Of a DNA stretch of 12,420 nucleotides, positions 7,664-12,420 are shown piece after piece. How positions within the stretch are numbered: the stretch's first letter is position 1; each line of letters opens with the position of its first letter. The notes below the pieces were generated by a model, which had not been told where the DNA came from, made no database searches, and saw nothing but the letters and a program-made list of their open reading frames with translations. Made by a program: the position numbers and the translations under genes. Location: the NCBI GenBank assembly GCA_035640155.1, contig DASQWR010000208.1:1-12420 (forward strand). The letters are read 5' to 3'. Source of the stretch: JALYQB01 sp035640155. GTDB lineage: Bacteria > Actinomycetota > Actinomycetes > Mycobacteriales > Pseudonocardiaceae.

Positions 7664-7667
7664 CTCC
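7664..7667 (-). promoter_or_regulatory. Ribosome binding site of the whiB3-like gene
   Basis: GGAG on the minus strand, 5 nt before the ATG at 7656-7658. It decides the start in a frame that stays open to 7883. Confidence 0.7.
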
Positions 7668-7715
7668 ATCCCTCGCTGGCCGGAGGCCCCACAACCGGGC
7701 CGACGCACGGCCGGT

Positions 7716-7741
7716 ATACCCACCCGTGCGATGCGCCAATC
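7716..7741 (-). promoter_or_regulatory. Candidate SigF-type promoter for whiB3-rsbW-sigF-treX-treY
   Basis: On the minus strand, GATT (7738-7741), a 16-nt spacer and GGGTAT (7716-7721) resemble the actinobacterial SigF consensus GTTT-N14-17-GGGTA(T), with one mismatch in the -35 and a full -10 match. Transcription would start near 7709, giving a leader of about 50 nt before the whiB3 ATG. The -10 lies within the 8-bp palindrome GGTATACC (7713-7720). Recognition by SigF would make the operon autoregulatory; that is inference from sequence alone. Confidence 0.5.
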
Positions 7742-7826
7742 GTCGGCTGCGAACCTCGCTCCTGAGCCGGGATGCGGGGAACCGCAGCCTGTCACAGGAT
7801 GACCGTATCCGTTTCCACCACCGTCC

Positions 7827-7831
7827 GGGAG
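7827..7831 (+). promoter_or_regulatory. Ribosome binding site of the hemerythrin-domain gene
   Basis: GGGAG ends 8 nt before the ATG at 7840-7842. It supports that start over earlier in-frame codons. Confidence 0.65.
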
Positions 7832-7839
7832 TCACCACT

Positions 7840-8355
7840 ATGGGCAGTCCAGCGAGCAGCGACGTCATCGAGCTGATCCTCACCGACCATCGACGCTTCG
7901 AGGACCTGTTCCGCGGCCTGCGCGACCGCTCGTCCGACCGGCCCGCCCTGCTGCGCGAGCTCTCCGCCGTGCTGGTCGCGCACGCCGTCGCGGAGGAGCG
8001 GGAGGTCTACCCCGCGCTCGAGCGATTCAAGAAGGTGGACAACGACGAGGTCGAGCACGGTGCCGAGGAGCACGCCGAAGGCCATCAGGCGTTGCTCGGG
8101 CTGCTCGACGTCTCCGACTCAGGTTCCGACGAATGGGAGGGCAAGCTCGAGGAGCTGGTGGAGACCATCAACCACCACCTGGACGAGGAGGAGCGCACCA
8201 TCCTCAACGACGCCCGCGACGCGGTTCCCGACACCCGCCGCATCGAGCTCGGGGAGGCTTTCTCCTCGGCGCGCGCCGAGCAGCTCGACTCCGGGTGCGG
8301 CGAGATCGACAATGTGCGCCGGCTGGCGAAGGAGACCGAGGGCCGGATCGACTGA
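7840..8355 (+). CDS. Hemerythrin HHE-domain protein
   Basis: A predicted four-helix-bundle protein with a non-heme di-iron site, which in this family binds O2 or handles NO, peroxide or iron. Of its 171 residues, about 8-125 form the HHE domain. Likely ligands are His17 (TDHRRFE), His48 and Glu52 (AHAVAEERE), the His/Glu cluster 73-82 (EHGAEEHAEGH), and His112/His113 with Glu117 (NHHLDEEE). The remaining 45 residues form a charged tail, and no signal peptide is seen. The ATG was chosen by the GGGAG site and because upstream residues are unlike the family. The gene is divergent from the whiB3-sigF operon across 181 bp, which suggests a stress or redox role. I found no convincing promoter of its own. 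Its last 152 bp are antisense to the end of the UPF0014 membrane-protein gene. Confidence 0.9.
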   Translation: MGSPASSDVIELILTDHRRFEDLFRGLRDRSSDRPALLRELSAVLVAHAVAEEREVYPALERFKKVDNDEVEHGAEEHAEGHQALLGLLDVSDSGSDEWEGKLEELVETINHHLDEEERTILNDARDAVPDTRRIELGEAFSSARAEQLDSGCGEIDNVRRLAKETEGRID

Positions 8356-9085
8356 GACGCCCGGACGCGACGAGCTCGGCGACCCCGACCACCGCGATCA
8401 CCTCGGCGGCGAGCAGCGCGACCAGCACCAGCAGCTGCACCGAGCCCGCCTCCACCGCGGACGCGCCACCGAGCAGCATCCCGACGAACGCGCCCGGCAG
8501 CGTCACCAACCCGACGGTCCGGGTCTGGTCCAGCGCGGGCAACGTCGCGTCGGCCGCGGCGGGCCGGGCCACCTCGCGGCGCGCCTCGGTGTCGGTGAGG
8601 CCCAGTGCCATCCCGGCCTCCACCTCCCCGTGGCGGTCCGCGACCGCGTCCAGGGCGCGCCGCGCCGCCAGCGTGGTGGCCGTCATCGCGCCGCCGATCA
8701 CGATGCCCCCGATCGGCACCACGGCCACCCCGCGCAATGGCACCACCCCCGAGGCCAGGATCAGCACCAGCACCGGCACCGCACCCCCGGCGAGCGCCAC
8801 CCCGACCCACCAGCCGGAGCGCCCGGCCGACGCCCGGCGGGCGCTGGTCGCCACCGCCACGGTGAGCATCAGCGCCACGAAGGCGGCTGAGGTTCCCAGC
8901 CGCATCAGCACCGCGGTGACCAGCGCGGACACCGCAGCCAGCTGCACGGCCGCCCGCAGCGCCGCCCGGAGCACGCCGCCGGCATGCCCGAGGCGACCGG
9001 CGGCGCTCACGGCCACCGCGACGGCGACGAGCGCGGCGACCACCAGCGCCAGCCGGATCCCGGGCTCGGCGATCGTGGCGTTCAT
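8204..9085 (-). CDS. fetB: UPF0014/FetB-type ABC transporter membrane protein
   Basis: An integral membrane protein of the family that includes E. coli FetB (iron efflux with the ATPase FetA) and plant STAR2/ALS3. From the ATG at 9083-9085 it has 293 residues. About seven hydrophobic segments are visible, near 11-29, 45-62, 67-83, 99-118, 121-141, 193-215 and 223-243. The signature RTVGLVTLPGAFVGMLLGGAS (about 189-209) is characteristic. Residues after about 245 are an Arg/Pro-rich tail without membrane character, read antisense through the hemerythrin gene to a TGA at 8204-8206. The family usually ends near residue 250-260, so this tail is unusual. An in-frame GTG at 9137-9139 would add 18 residues, but neither start has a clear ribosome site. 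No FetA-like ATPase is in the window. Substrate is not known; metal export is a family-based guess. Confidence 0.85.
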   Translation of the reverse strand: MNATIAEPGIRLALVVAALVAVAVAVSAAGRLGHAGGVLRAALRAAVQLAAVSALVTAVLMRLGTSAAFVALMLTVAVATSARRASAGRSGWWVGVALAGGAVPVLVLILASGVVPLRGVAVVPIGGIVIGGAMTATTLAARRALDAVADRHGEVEAGMALGLTDTEARREVARPAAADATLPALDQTRTVGLVTLPGAFVGMLLGGASAVEAGSVQLLVLVALLAAEVIAVVGVAELVASGRLSRSGPRSPSPAGAHCRSRRTRSRAARRAPRRKPPRARCGGCREPRRGRR

Positions 9086-9116
9086 GGAGTGGAAGTCTGC
9101 CGGGACCCGGTCCGGT

Positions 9117-9153
9117 CCGGGTGCGGCCAGGGCACGCACCCGGGTGCGGCCAG
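9117..9153. promoter_or_regulatory. Palindrome plus direct repeat in the divergent fetB/fadD36 region, candidate operator
   Basis: The 89-bp region between the two divergent starts holds a perfect 14-bp palindrome, CGCACCCGGGTGCG (9135-9148). It also has an exact 14-bp direct repeat, CCGGGTGCGGCCAG, at 9117-9130 and 9140-9153, so the half-site GGGTGCG occurs twice with a 23-bp period. The position would allow control of both genes. In such GC-rich DNA some palindromes occur by chance, and no clear -10/-35 pair was recognised. Confidence 0.35.
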
Positions 9154-9174
9154 CAAGCGGCTAGCGTGCGCGCG

Positions 9175-10608
9175 ATGGCCGTGCCGCTGCTCCCGACGCT
9201 CGCCGACCCGGATGGCTCGCCCGCCGTGGGATTCCCCGAGGGCCAGCTGACCCGCGCGGAGCTCGCCGGGGCGGCGGCCGCGGTGGCCGCCCGGATCATC
9301 GGGCTGAGCAGGGTGGTGGTGTGGGCCACCCCGTCGCTACAGACCGCCGTCGCGGTGATCGGCACGCTGGCGGCCGGGGTGCCGGCGGTGCCGGTGAACC
9401 CACGCTCCGGGCGGCGGGAGCTCGGCCACATCGTCGCCGACAGCGCACCCGGTGCCGTGCTGGCCGCGCCCGGAGTGGAGCTGCCCGGGCCGCTGGCCGC
9501 ACTGCCCCGGGTGGACGTCGATCCGGGCGTCCGCGGCGGGTCCCTGCCGGCCGAACCCGACCCCGAGGTCCCCGCACTGGTCGTCTACACCTCGGGCACC
9601 ACCGGGCCGCCCAAGGGGGTGGAGCTGTCGCGGCGGGCGGTGGCCGCGGGTATCGATGCGTTGGCCGCGGCGTGGGGGTGGACCGGTGCCGACGTCGTGG
9701 TGCACGCGCTGCCGCTGTTCCACGTGCACGGCCTGGTGCAGGGGGTGCTGGGCCCGGTGCGGCTCGGCGGTGCGCTGCATCACCCGGGCCGTTTCGACCC
9801 GGTGACCGTGGCCAGCGAACTGGCTGGCGGGGCGACCATGCTGTTCGGGGTTCCCACCATGTACTCCCGGCTGGCCGAGGCCGCCGAGGGTGACCCCGCC
9901 ATCGCCTGGGCGCTGGGTCGCGCGCGGCTGCTGGTGTCCGGGTCCGCCGCGCTGCCCGCCGTGCTGCACGAGCGGATCCTGATGCTGACCGGGCAGCGGG
10001 TGCTGGAGCGCTACGGGATGACCGAGACCCTGCTGACGTGCAGCAACCCCGCCGACGGGGAGCGGCGGGCTGGCACGGTGGGGCTGCCGGTGCCGGGGGT
10101 CGAGGTGCGGCTGGTGGACGAGGCCGGCCGGACCCTCGACGCGGGGGACGACGTCACGTTCGGCGAGATCGAGGTCCGCGGCGCGACGCTGTTCTCCGGT
10201 TACCTCAACCGCCCGGAGGCGACGGCCGAGACGATGCGCGGGGGCTGGTTCCGCACCGGCGACCTGGCCACCCGCTCCGCCGACGGGTATCTCCGCCTCG
10301 TTGGGCGCAAGGCCACCGACCTGATCGAGAGCGGCGGCTACAAGATCGGTGCCGGGGAGATCGAGAATGCGCTGCTCGAGCATCCTGGCGTCGCCGAGGT
10401 CGCGGTGGCCGGTCGGCCCGACGACGATCTGGGGGAGCGGGTGGTCGCGTGGGTGGTGCCCGCGCCCGGAGCGCGGCCCGGCGCCGAGGAGCTCGCCGAG
10501 CACGTCACCAGCCTGCTCGCCCCGCACAAGCGTCCCCGCACCGTGCATCTGGTGGACGAACTGCCCCGCAACGACATGGGCAAGGTCCTCAAGCGGGAAC
10601 TGGCGTGA
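9175..10608 (+). CDS. fadD36: AMP-dependent acyl-CoA synthetase, FadD36/MatB-like
   Basis: An adenylate-forming (ANL) enzyme that activates a carboxylic acid as acyl-AMP and passes it to CoA. It has 477 residues. The phosphate-binding loop is TSGTTGPPKG (139-148), the adenine/acyl motif YGMTE (280-284), the ribose-binding Asp363 lies in WFRTGDLA, the hinge region GRKATDLIESGGYKIGAGEIE follows from about 377, and the catalytic Lys470 is in RNDMGKVLKREL. The pattern VVYTSGTTGPPKGVELSRRA, HALPLFHVHGLVQG and RLLVSGSAALP is close to M. tuberculosis FadD36 and to malonyl/methylmalonyl-CoA synthetases. The exact acid cannot be read from sequence; a short or dicarboxylic acid is a guess. The ATG is preferred because upstream residues lack family similarity; an in-frame GTG is at 9166-9168. 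No strong ribosome site is visible. It is divergent from the fetB-like gene. Confidence 0.92.
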   Translation: MAVPLLPTLADPDGSPAVGFPEGQLTRAELAGAAAAVAARIIGLSRVVVWATPSLQTAVAVIGTLAAGVPAVPVNPRSGRRELGHIVADSAPGAVLAAPGVELPGPLAALPRVDVDPGVRGGSLPAEPDPEVPALVVYTSGTTGPPKGVELSRRAVAAGIDALAAAWGWTGADVVVHALPLFHVHGLVQGVLGPVRLGGALHHPGRFDPVTVASELAGGATMLFGVPTMYSRLAEAAEGDPAIAWALGRARLLVSGSAALPAVLHERILMLTGQRVLERYGMTETLLTCSNPADGERRAGTVGLPVPGVEVRLVDEAGRTLDAGDDVTFGEIEVRGATLFSGYLNRPEATAETMRGGWFRTGDLATRSADGYLRLVGRKATDLIESGGYKIGAGEIENALLEHPGVAEVAVAGRPDDDLGERVVAWVVPAPGARPGAEELAEHVTSLLAPHKRPRTVHLVDELPRNDMGKVLKRELA

Positions 10609-10760
10609 CGCACGGCACCCCGGCCCCCCTCCAACCGGCCGATCATGTAGGGCATACTGGGAAGTGAGGTCAGCGCCGCTACGGTGCGACCGAGGTCGAG
10701 TGCGGCGCGCTCCAGTCGTTCGGAATGCAGAGCGCAGGGTTTTCCGTTCGAGGTGAGGGC

Positions 10761-10786
10761 GGGTGGCCACGCATCAACGGCCATCC
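10761..10786 (+). promoter_or_regulatory. Leader hairpin upstream of the helicase ribosome binding site
   Basis: GGGTGGCC (10761-10768) can pair with GGCCATCC (10779-10786), giving an 8-bp stem with one G-U pair and the 10-nt loop ACGCATCAAC. It ends about 12 nt before the AAAGG ribosome binding site. There is no T tract, so it is more likely an mRNA structure affecting translation or stability than a terminator. Confidence 0.4.
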
Positions 10787-10798
10787 CGATCACCACCG

Positions 10799-10803
10799 AA
10801 AGG
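10799..10803 (+). promoter_or_regulatory. Ribosome binding site that fixes the GTG start of the helicase
   Basis: AAAGG, within GAAAGGA, lies 5 nt before the GTG at 10809-10811. The frame is open back to an ATG at 10725, but that extension runs through the hairpin and has no helicase similarity. Confidence 0.7.
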
Positions 10804-10808
10804 ACCTC

Positions 10809-12179
10809 GTGCCCAGCAACACCTCTGTGTCCCACTCTGTCCGCGCCCGCTCCGGCAGCTTCGCCGAGCTCGGCGTACCCGCCCCCATCGTGGCCGCGCT
10901 CGCGCGGGGCGGCATCACCACCCCGTTCCCCATCCAGAACGCCACCCTGCCCGACTCGCTGGCCGGGCGCGACGTCCTCGGCCGGGGCCGCACCGGCAGC
11001 GGCAAGACCGTCGCCTTCGCCGTCCCCACCGTGGCCGCGCTGGCCGGCTCCGGGAAGCCACGCATCCCGAACCGCCCCCGCGCACTGATCCTGGTCCCGA
11101 CCCGCGAGCTGGCCAACCAGGTCGCCGACGCCATCGCGCCGCTCGCCGCCGCGATGGGCCAGCGGGTCATCACCGTCTTCGGCGGAGTCGGCCAGGGCCG
11201 GCAGGTCAGCGCGTTGCGCGGCGGGATCGACGTCCTCGTCGCCTGCCCCGGCCGGCTGGAGGACCTCATCAACCAGCGGCTGGTCGATCTCGACGCGGTC
11301 GAGGTCACCGTGCTCGACGAGGCCGACCACATGGCCGACCTCGGGTTCCTCCCCGCGGTGAAGCGGCTGCTCGACCGCACCCCGTCCGGCATCCAGCGGC
11401 TGCTGTTCTCCGCGACGCTGGACAACGGCGTCGACGTGCTGGTCCGGCGCTACCTGCACGAGCCGGTGGTGCACTCGGTGGACCCGCCCGCCTCGGTAGT
11501 GACCACCATGCAGCACCACGTGCTCACCCTCGCAGCCGGCGACAAGACCGCCGTGGTCCGCGAGCTCGCCTCCGGGCTGGGCCGGACGCTGCTGTTCACC
11601 CGCACCAAGCACGCCGCGAAGAAGCTCGCGAAGCAGCTCACCGCGGCCGGGGTGCCGGCGGTCGAGCTGCACGGCAACCTGTCCCAGCAGGCCCGGGAGC
11701 GCAACCTCGCCGCCTTCGGTACCGGGTCGGCGCGGGTGCTGGTGGCGACCGACATCGCCGCCCGCGGCATCCACGTGGACGACATTGCCCTCGTCGTGCA
11801 CGTCGACCCGCCAGCCGAGCACAAGGCGTACCTGCACCGCTCGGGTCGCACCGCGCGGGCCGGTGCCGACGGGGTGGTCGTCACGCTGTCCACCCCCGAC
11901 CAGTCCCGCGACGTGCGCACGCTGACCCGCCAGGCGGGCATCTCGCCGGAGGTCGCGTCGGTGCGGCCCGGCTCGGCGGACATCGTTGCGCTCACCGGAC
12001 CGCCGGCGGCGTACGTGACGCCCGCCGCTCCCACCATGCAGCAGCACCAACCGCGTCGGAGTGCGCCGCGCAGCAGCACCCCGCGCAGCAGCACCCCACG
12101 CACGTCGGCAGTCGAGCTGTCTCGGCGCGGTGGTGCCCGCCGGCCCACTCGTCGCGGTTCCCCCCGCCGCGCCGCCTGA
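10809..12179 (+). CDS. DEAD-box ATP-dependent RNA helicase
   Basis: A superfamily 2 helicase that unwinds short RNA duplexes with ATP, probably in ribosome assembly, mRNA turnover or cold adaptation. From the GTG it has 456 residues. RecA domain 1 has the Q motif (FPIQ, Gln43), Walker A GRTGSGKT (60-67), motif Ia PTRELANQ (97-104), CPGRLEDL (146-153, where TPGR is usual), DEAD (170-173) and SAT (201-203). Domain 2 has LLFTRTKHAAKKL (261-273), VATDIAARGIHVDDI (312-326) and motif VI HRSGRTARAG (343-352). Residues from about 415 form a Pro/Ser/Arg tail with a PRSST repeat and several RR pairs, typical of nonspecific RNA-binding tails. I cannot assign it to DeaD, RhlE or another subclass. It stands alone as a transcription unit after the acyl-CoA ligase. 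Confidence 0.95.
   Translation: MPSNTSVSHSVRARSGSFAELGVPAPIVAALARGGITTPFPIQNATLPDSLAGRDVLGRGRTGSGKTVAFAVPTVAALAGSGKPRIPNRPRALILVPTRELANQVADAIAPLAAAMGQRVITVFGGVGQGRQVSALRGGIDVLVACPGRLEDLINQRLVDLDAVEVTVLDEADHMADLGFLPAVKRLLDRTPSGIQRLLFSATLDNGVDVLVRRYLHEPVVHSVDPPASVVTTMQHHVLTLAAGDKTAVVRELASGLGRTLLFTRTKHAAKKLAKQLTAAGVPAVELHGNLSQQARERNLAAFGTGSARVLVATDIAARGIHVDDIALVVHVDPPAEHKAYLHRSGRTARAGADGVVVTLSTPDQSRDVRTLTRQAGISPEVASVRPGSADIVALTGPPAAYVTPAAPTMQQHQPRRSAPRSSTPRSSTPRTSAVELSRRGGARRPTRRGSPRRAA
12066..12095 (+). repeat. 15-bp perfect tandem repeat in the helicase tail
   Basis: Two identical copies of CCGCGCAGCAGCACC (12066-12080, 12081-12095) with a degenerate third start after 12096. They encode PRSST-type pentapeptides in the basic C-terminal tail. 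Confidence 0.7.
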
Positions 12180-12224
12180 GCTTGCAGGGTTGCGAACCAG
12201 CACGGAAGTCGCCACGCTACGCGC

Positions 12225-12420
12225 GTGTCGCTCTCGCCTGCGTTCATCGCCGTCACCGATGCCCGCACCCGTCGCGCCCACCTGGTCAGCGACGCTGCGT
12301 CCGTCGCCGGTCGCTCGTCCGGGCGCTATGAGGCCGCGTGCGGGGTCACCGTGCTCGCCGCGTCGCTGCACGAGCCCGACACCGGCCGGTGTGACGCCTG
12401 CGCCCGCGAGGCCGCCCGAC
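12225..12420 (+). CDS. Small cysteine-containing hypothetical protein, 5' part, runs off the right edge
   Basis: An open frame begins with GTG at 12225-12227, 45 nt after the helicase stop, and stays open for 65 codons to the edge. The product begins MSLSPAFIAVTDARTRRAHLV. It then has an SGRYEAACGVTVLAASL segment and GRCDACAREAAR. One Cys followed about 17 residues later by CxxC, with His30-region residues before it, suggests a small zinc-binding fold. The layout resembles short conserved hypothetical proteins that I recall from actinobacteria, but I cannot name a family or function. No good ribosome site is visible: GGAAG lies about 16 nt upstream. No other start codon was found in this frame after the helicase stop. 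Confidence 0.6.
   Translation, partial: MSLSPAFIAVTDARTRRAHLVSDAASVAGRSSGRYEAACGVTVLAASLHEPDTGRCDACAREAAR

Larger units (their letters stand above)
10609..10808 (+). other. 200-bp intergenic leader region of the DEAD-box helicase gene
   Basis: The longest gap in the window. It holds no convincing ORF. A weak -10-like CATACT lies near 10652, but I find no good -35 partner. A T-rich GGGTTTTCC run (around 10738-10745) stands out against the GC-rich background, and a hairpin is at 10761-10786. Long leaders ahead of DEAD-box helicase genes are often cold- or growth-responsive; that is inference here. Confidence 0.4.

Noticed and set aside
7788..7798. Inverted repeat CCTGT-C-ACAGG upstream of the hemerythrin gene
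   Set aside because: The arms are only 5 bp and no promoter could be placed next to it. It is too weak to call an operator.
7804..7809. CCGTAT as a -10 element for the hemerythrin gene
   Set aside because: It matches only part of the SigF -10 consensus and has no acceptable -35 at 14-17 bp.
8085..9431. A minus-strand frame covering the hemerythrin, FetB-like and ligase starts in another phase
   Set aside because: The product is Arg/Gly-rich and out of phase with the FetB-like frame, which carries the membrane segments and family signature.
10725..10808. An N-terminal extension of the helicase from the ATG at 10725
   Set aside because: It runs through the leader hairpin and the ribosome binding site, and its residues have no helicase similarity.
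12186..12198. GGTT-GCG-AACC as a terminator after the helicase
   Set aside because: A 4-bp stem is too short and no T tract follows.
10338..12371. A 677-codon minus-strand open frame antisense to the ligase end and the helicase
   Set aside because: It spans two real genes and their intergenic leader with no domain signal. It is a shadow frame.

Overview
The window comes from a very GC-rich actinobacterium. The gene set (FbiC for F420 synthesis, a WhiB3-type Wbl protein, a UsfX/RsbW-SigF pair, the TreX/TreY trehalose route, a FadD36-like ligase) fits a Pseudonocardia-like member of the Pseudonocardiales. That taxonomic call is inference from gene content and composition. I see no rRNA, tRNA, CRISPR array, insertion sequence or prophage gene. 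Nothing looks recently acquired.

Left half, all on the minus strand, in transcription order from right to left: whiB3-like (7658-7365), rsbW/usfX anti-sigma (7362-6916), sigF (6919-6110), treX (6045-3814), treY (3817-1517). The spacings are 2 bp, a 4-bp overlap, 64 bp and a 4-bp overlap, so this looks like one operon. A GATT-N16-GGGTAT element ahead of whiB3 resembles a SigF promoter, which suggests autoregulation. A perfect 20-bp palindrome directly after the treY stop is a plausible end of the unit. The proposed logic is that stress activates SigF, which raises WhiB3, its own regulator pair and the two enzymes that turn glycogen into maltooligosyltrehalose. The third enzyme, TreZ, is not in the window. 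Beyond the palindrome lies the 5' part of fbiC, also minus strand, cut by the left edge inside the linker between its CofG and CofH halves.

Middle: a hemerythrin-domain protein (7840-8355, plus) is divergent from whiB3. It converges on a UPF0014/FetB-type membrane protein (9085-8204, minus), and the two coding regions overlap tail to tail by 152 bp. An 89-bp divergent region containing a 14-bp palindrome separates the membrane protein from a FadD36/MatB-like acyl-CoA ligase (9175-10608, plus).

Right part: a DEAD-box RNA helicase (10809-12179, plus) has a 200-bp leader with a hairpin close to its ribosome binding site. A small cysteine-containing hypothetical protein starts at 12225 and runs off the right edge.

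The window is mostly ordinary actinobacterial chromosome. The most interesting points are the regulator-plus-trehalose operon and its candidate SigF promoter, the 152-bp antisense 3' overlap, the short in-frame tandem repeats in three unrelated genes, and two regulatory-looking palindromes or hairpins. No stretch longer than 300 bp lacks a gene; the longest gap is the helicase leader, 10609-10808.
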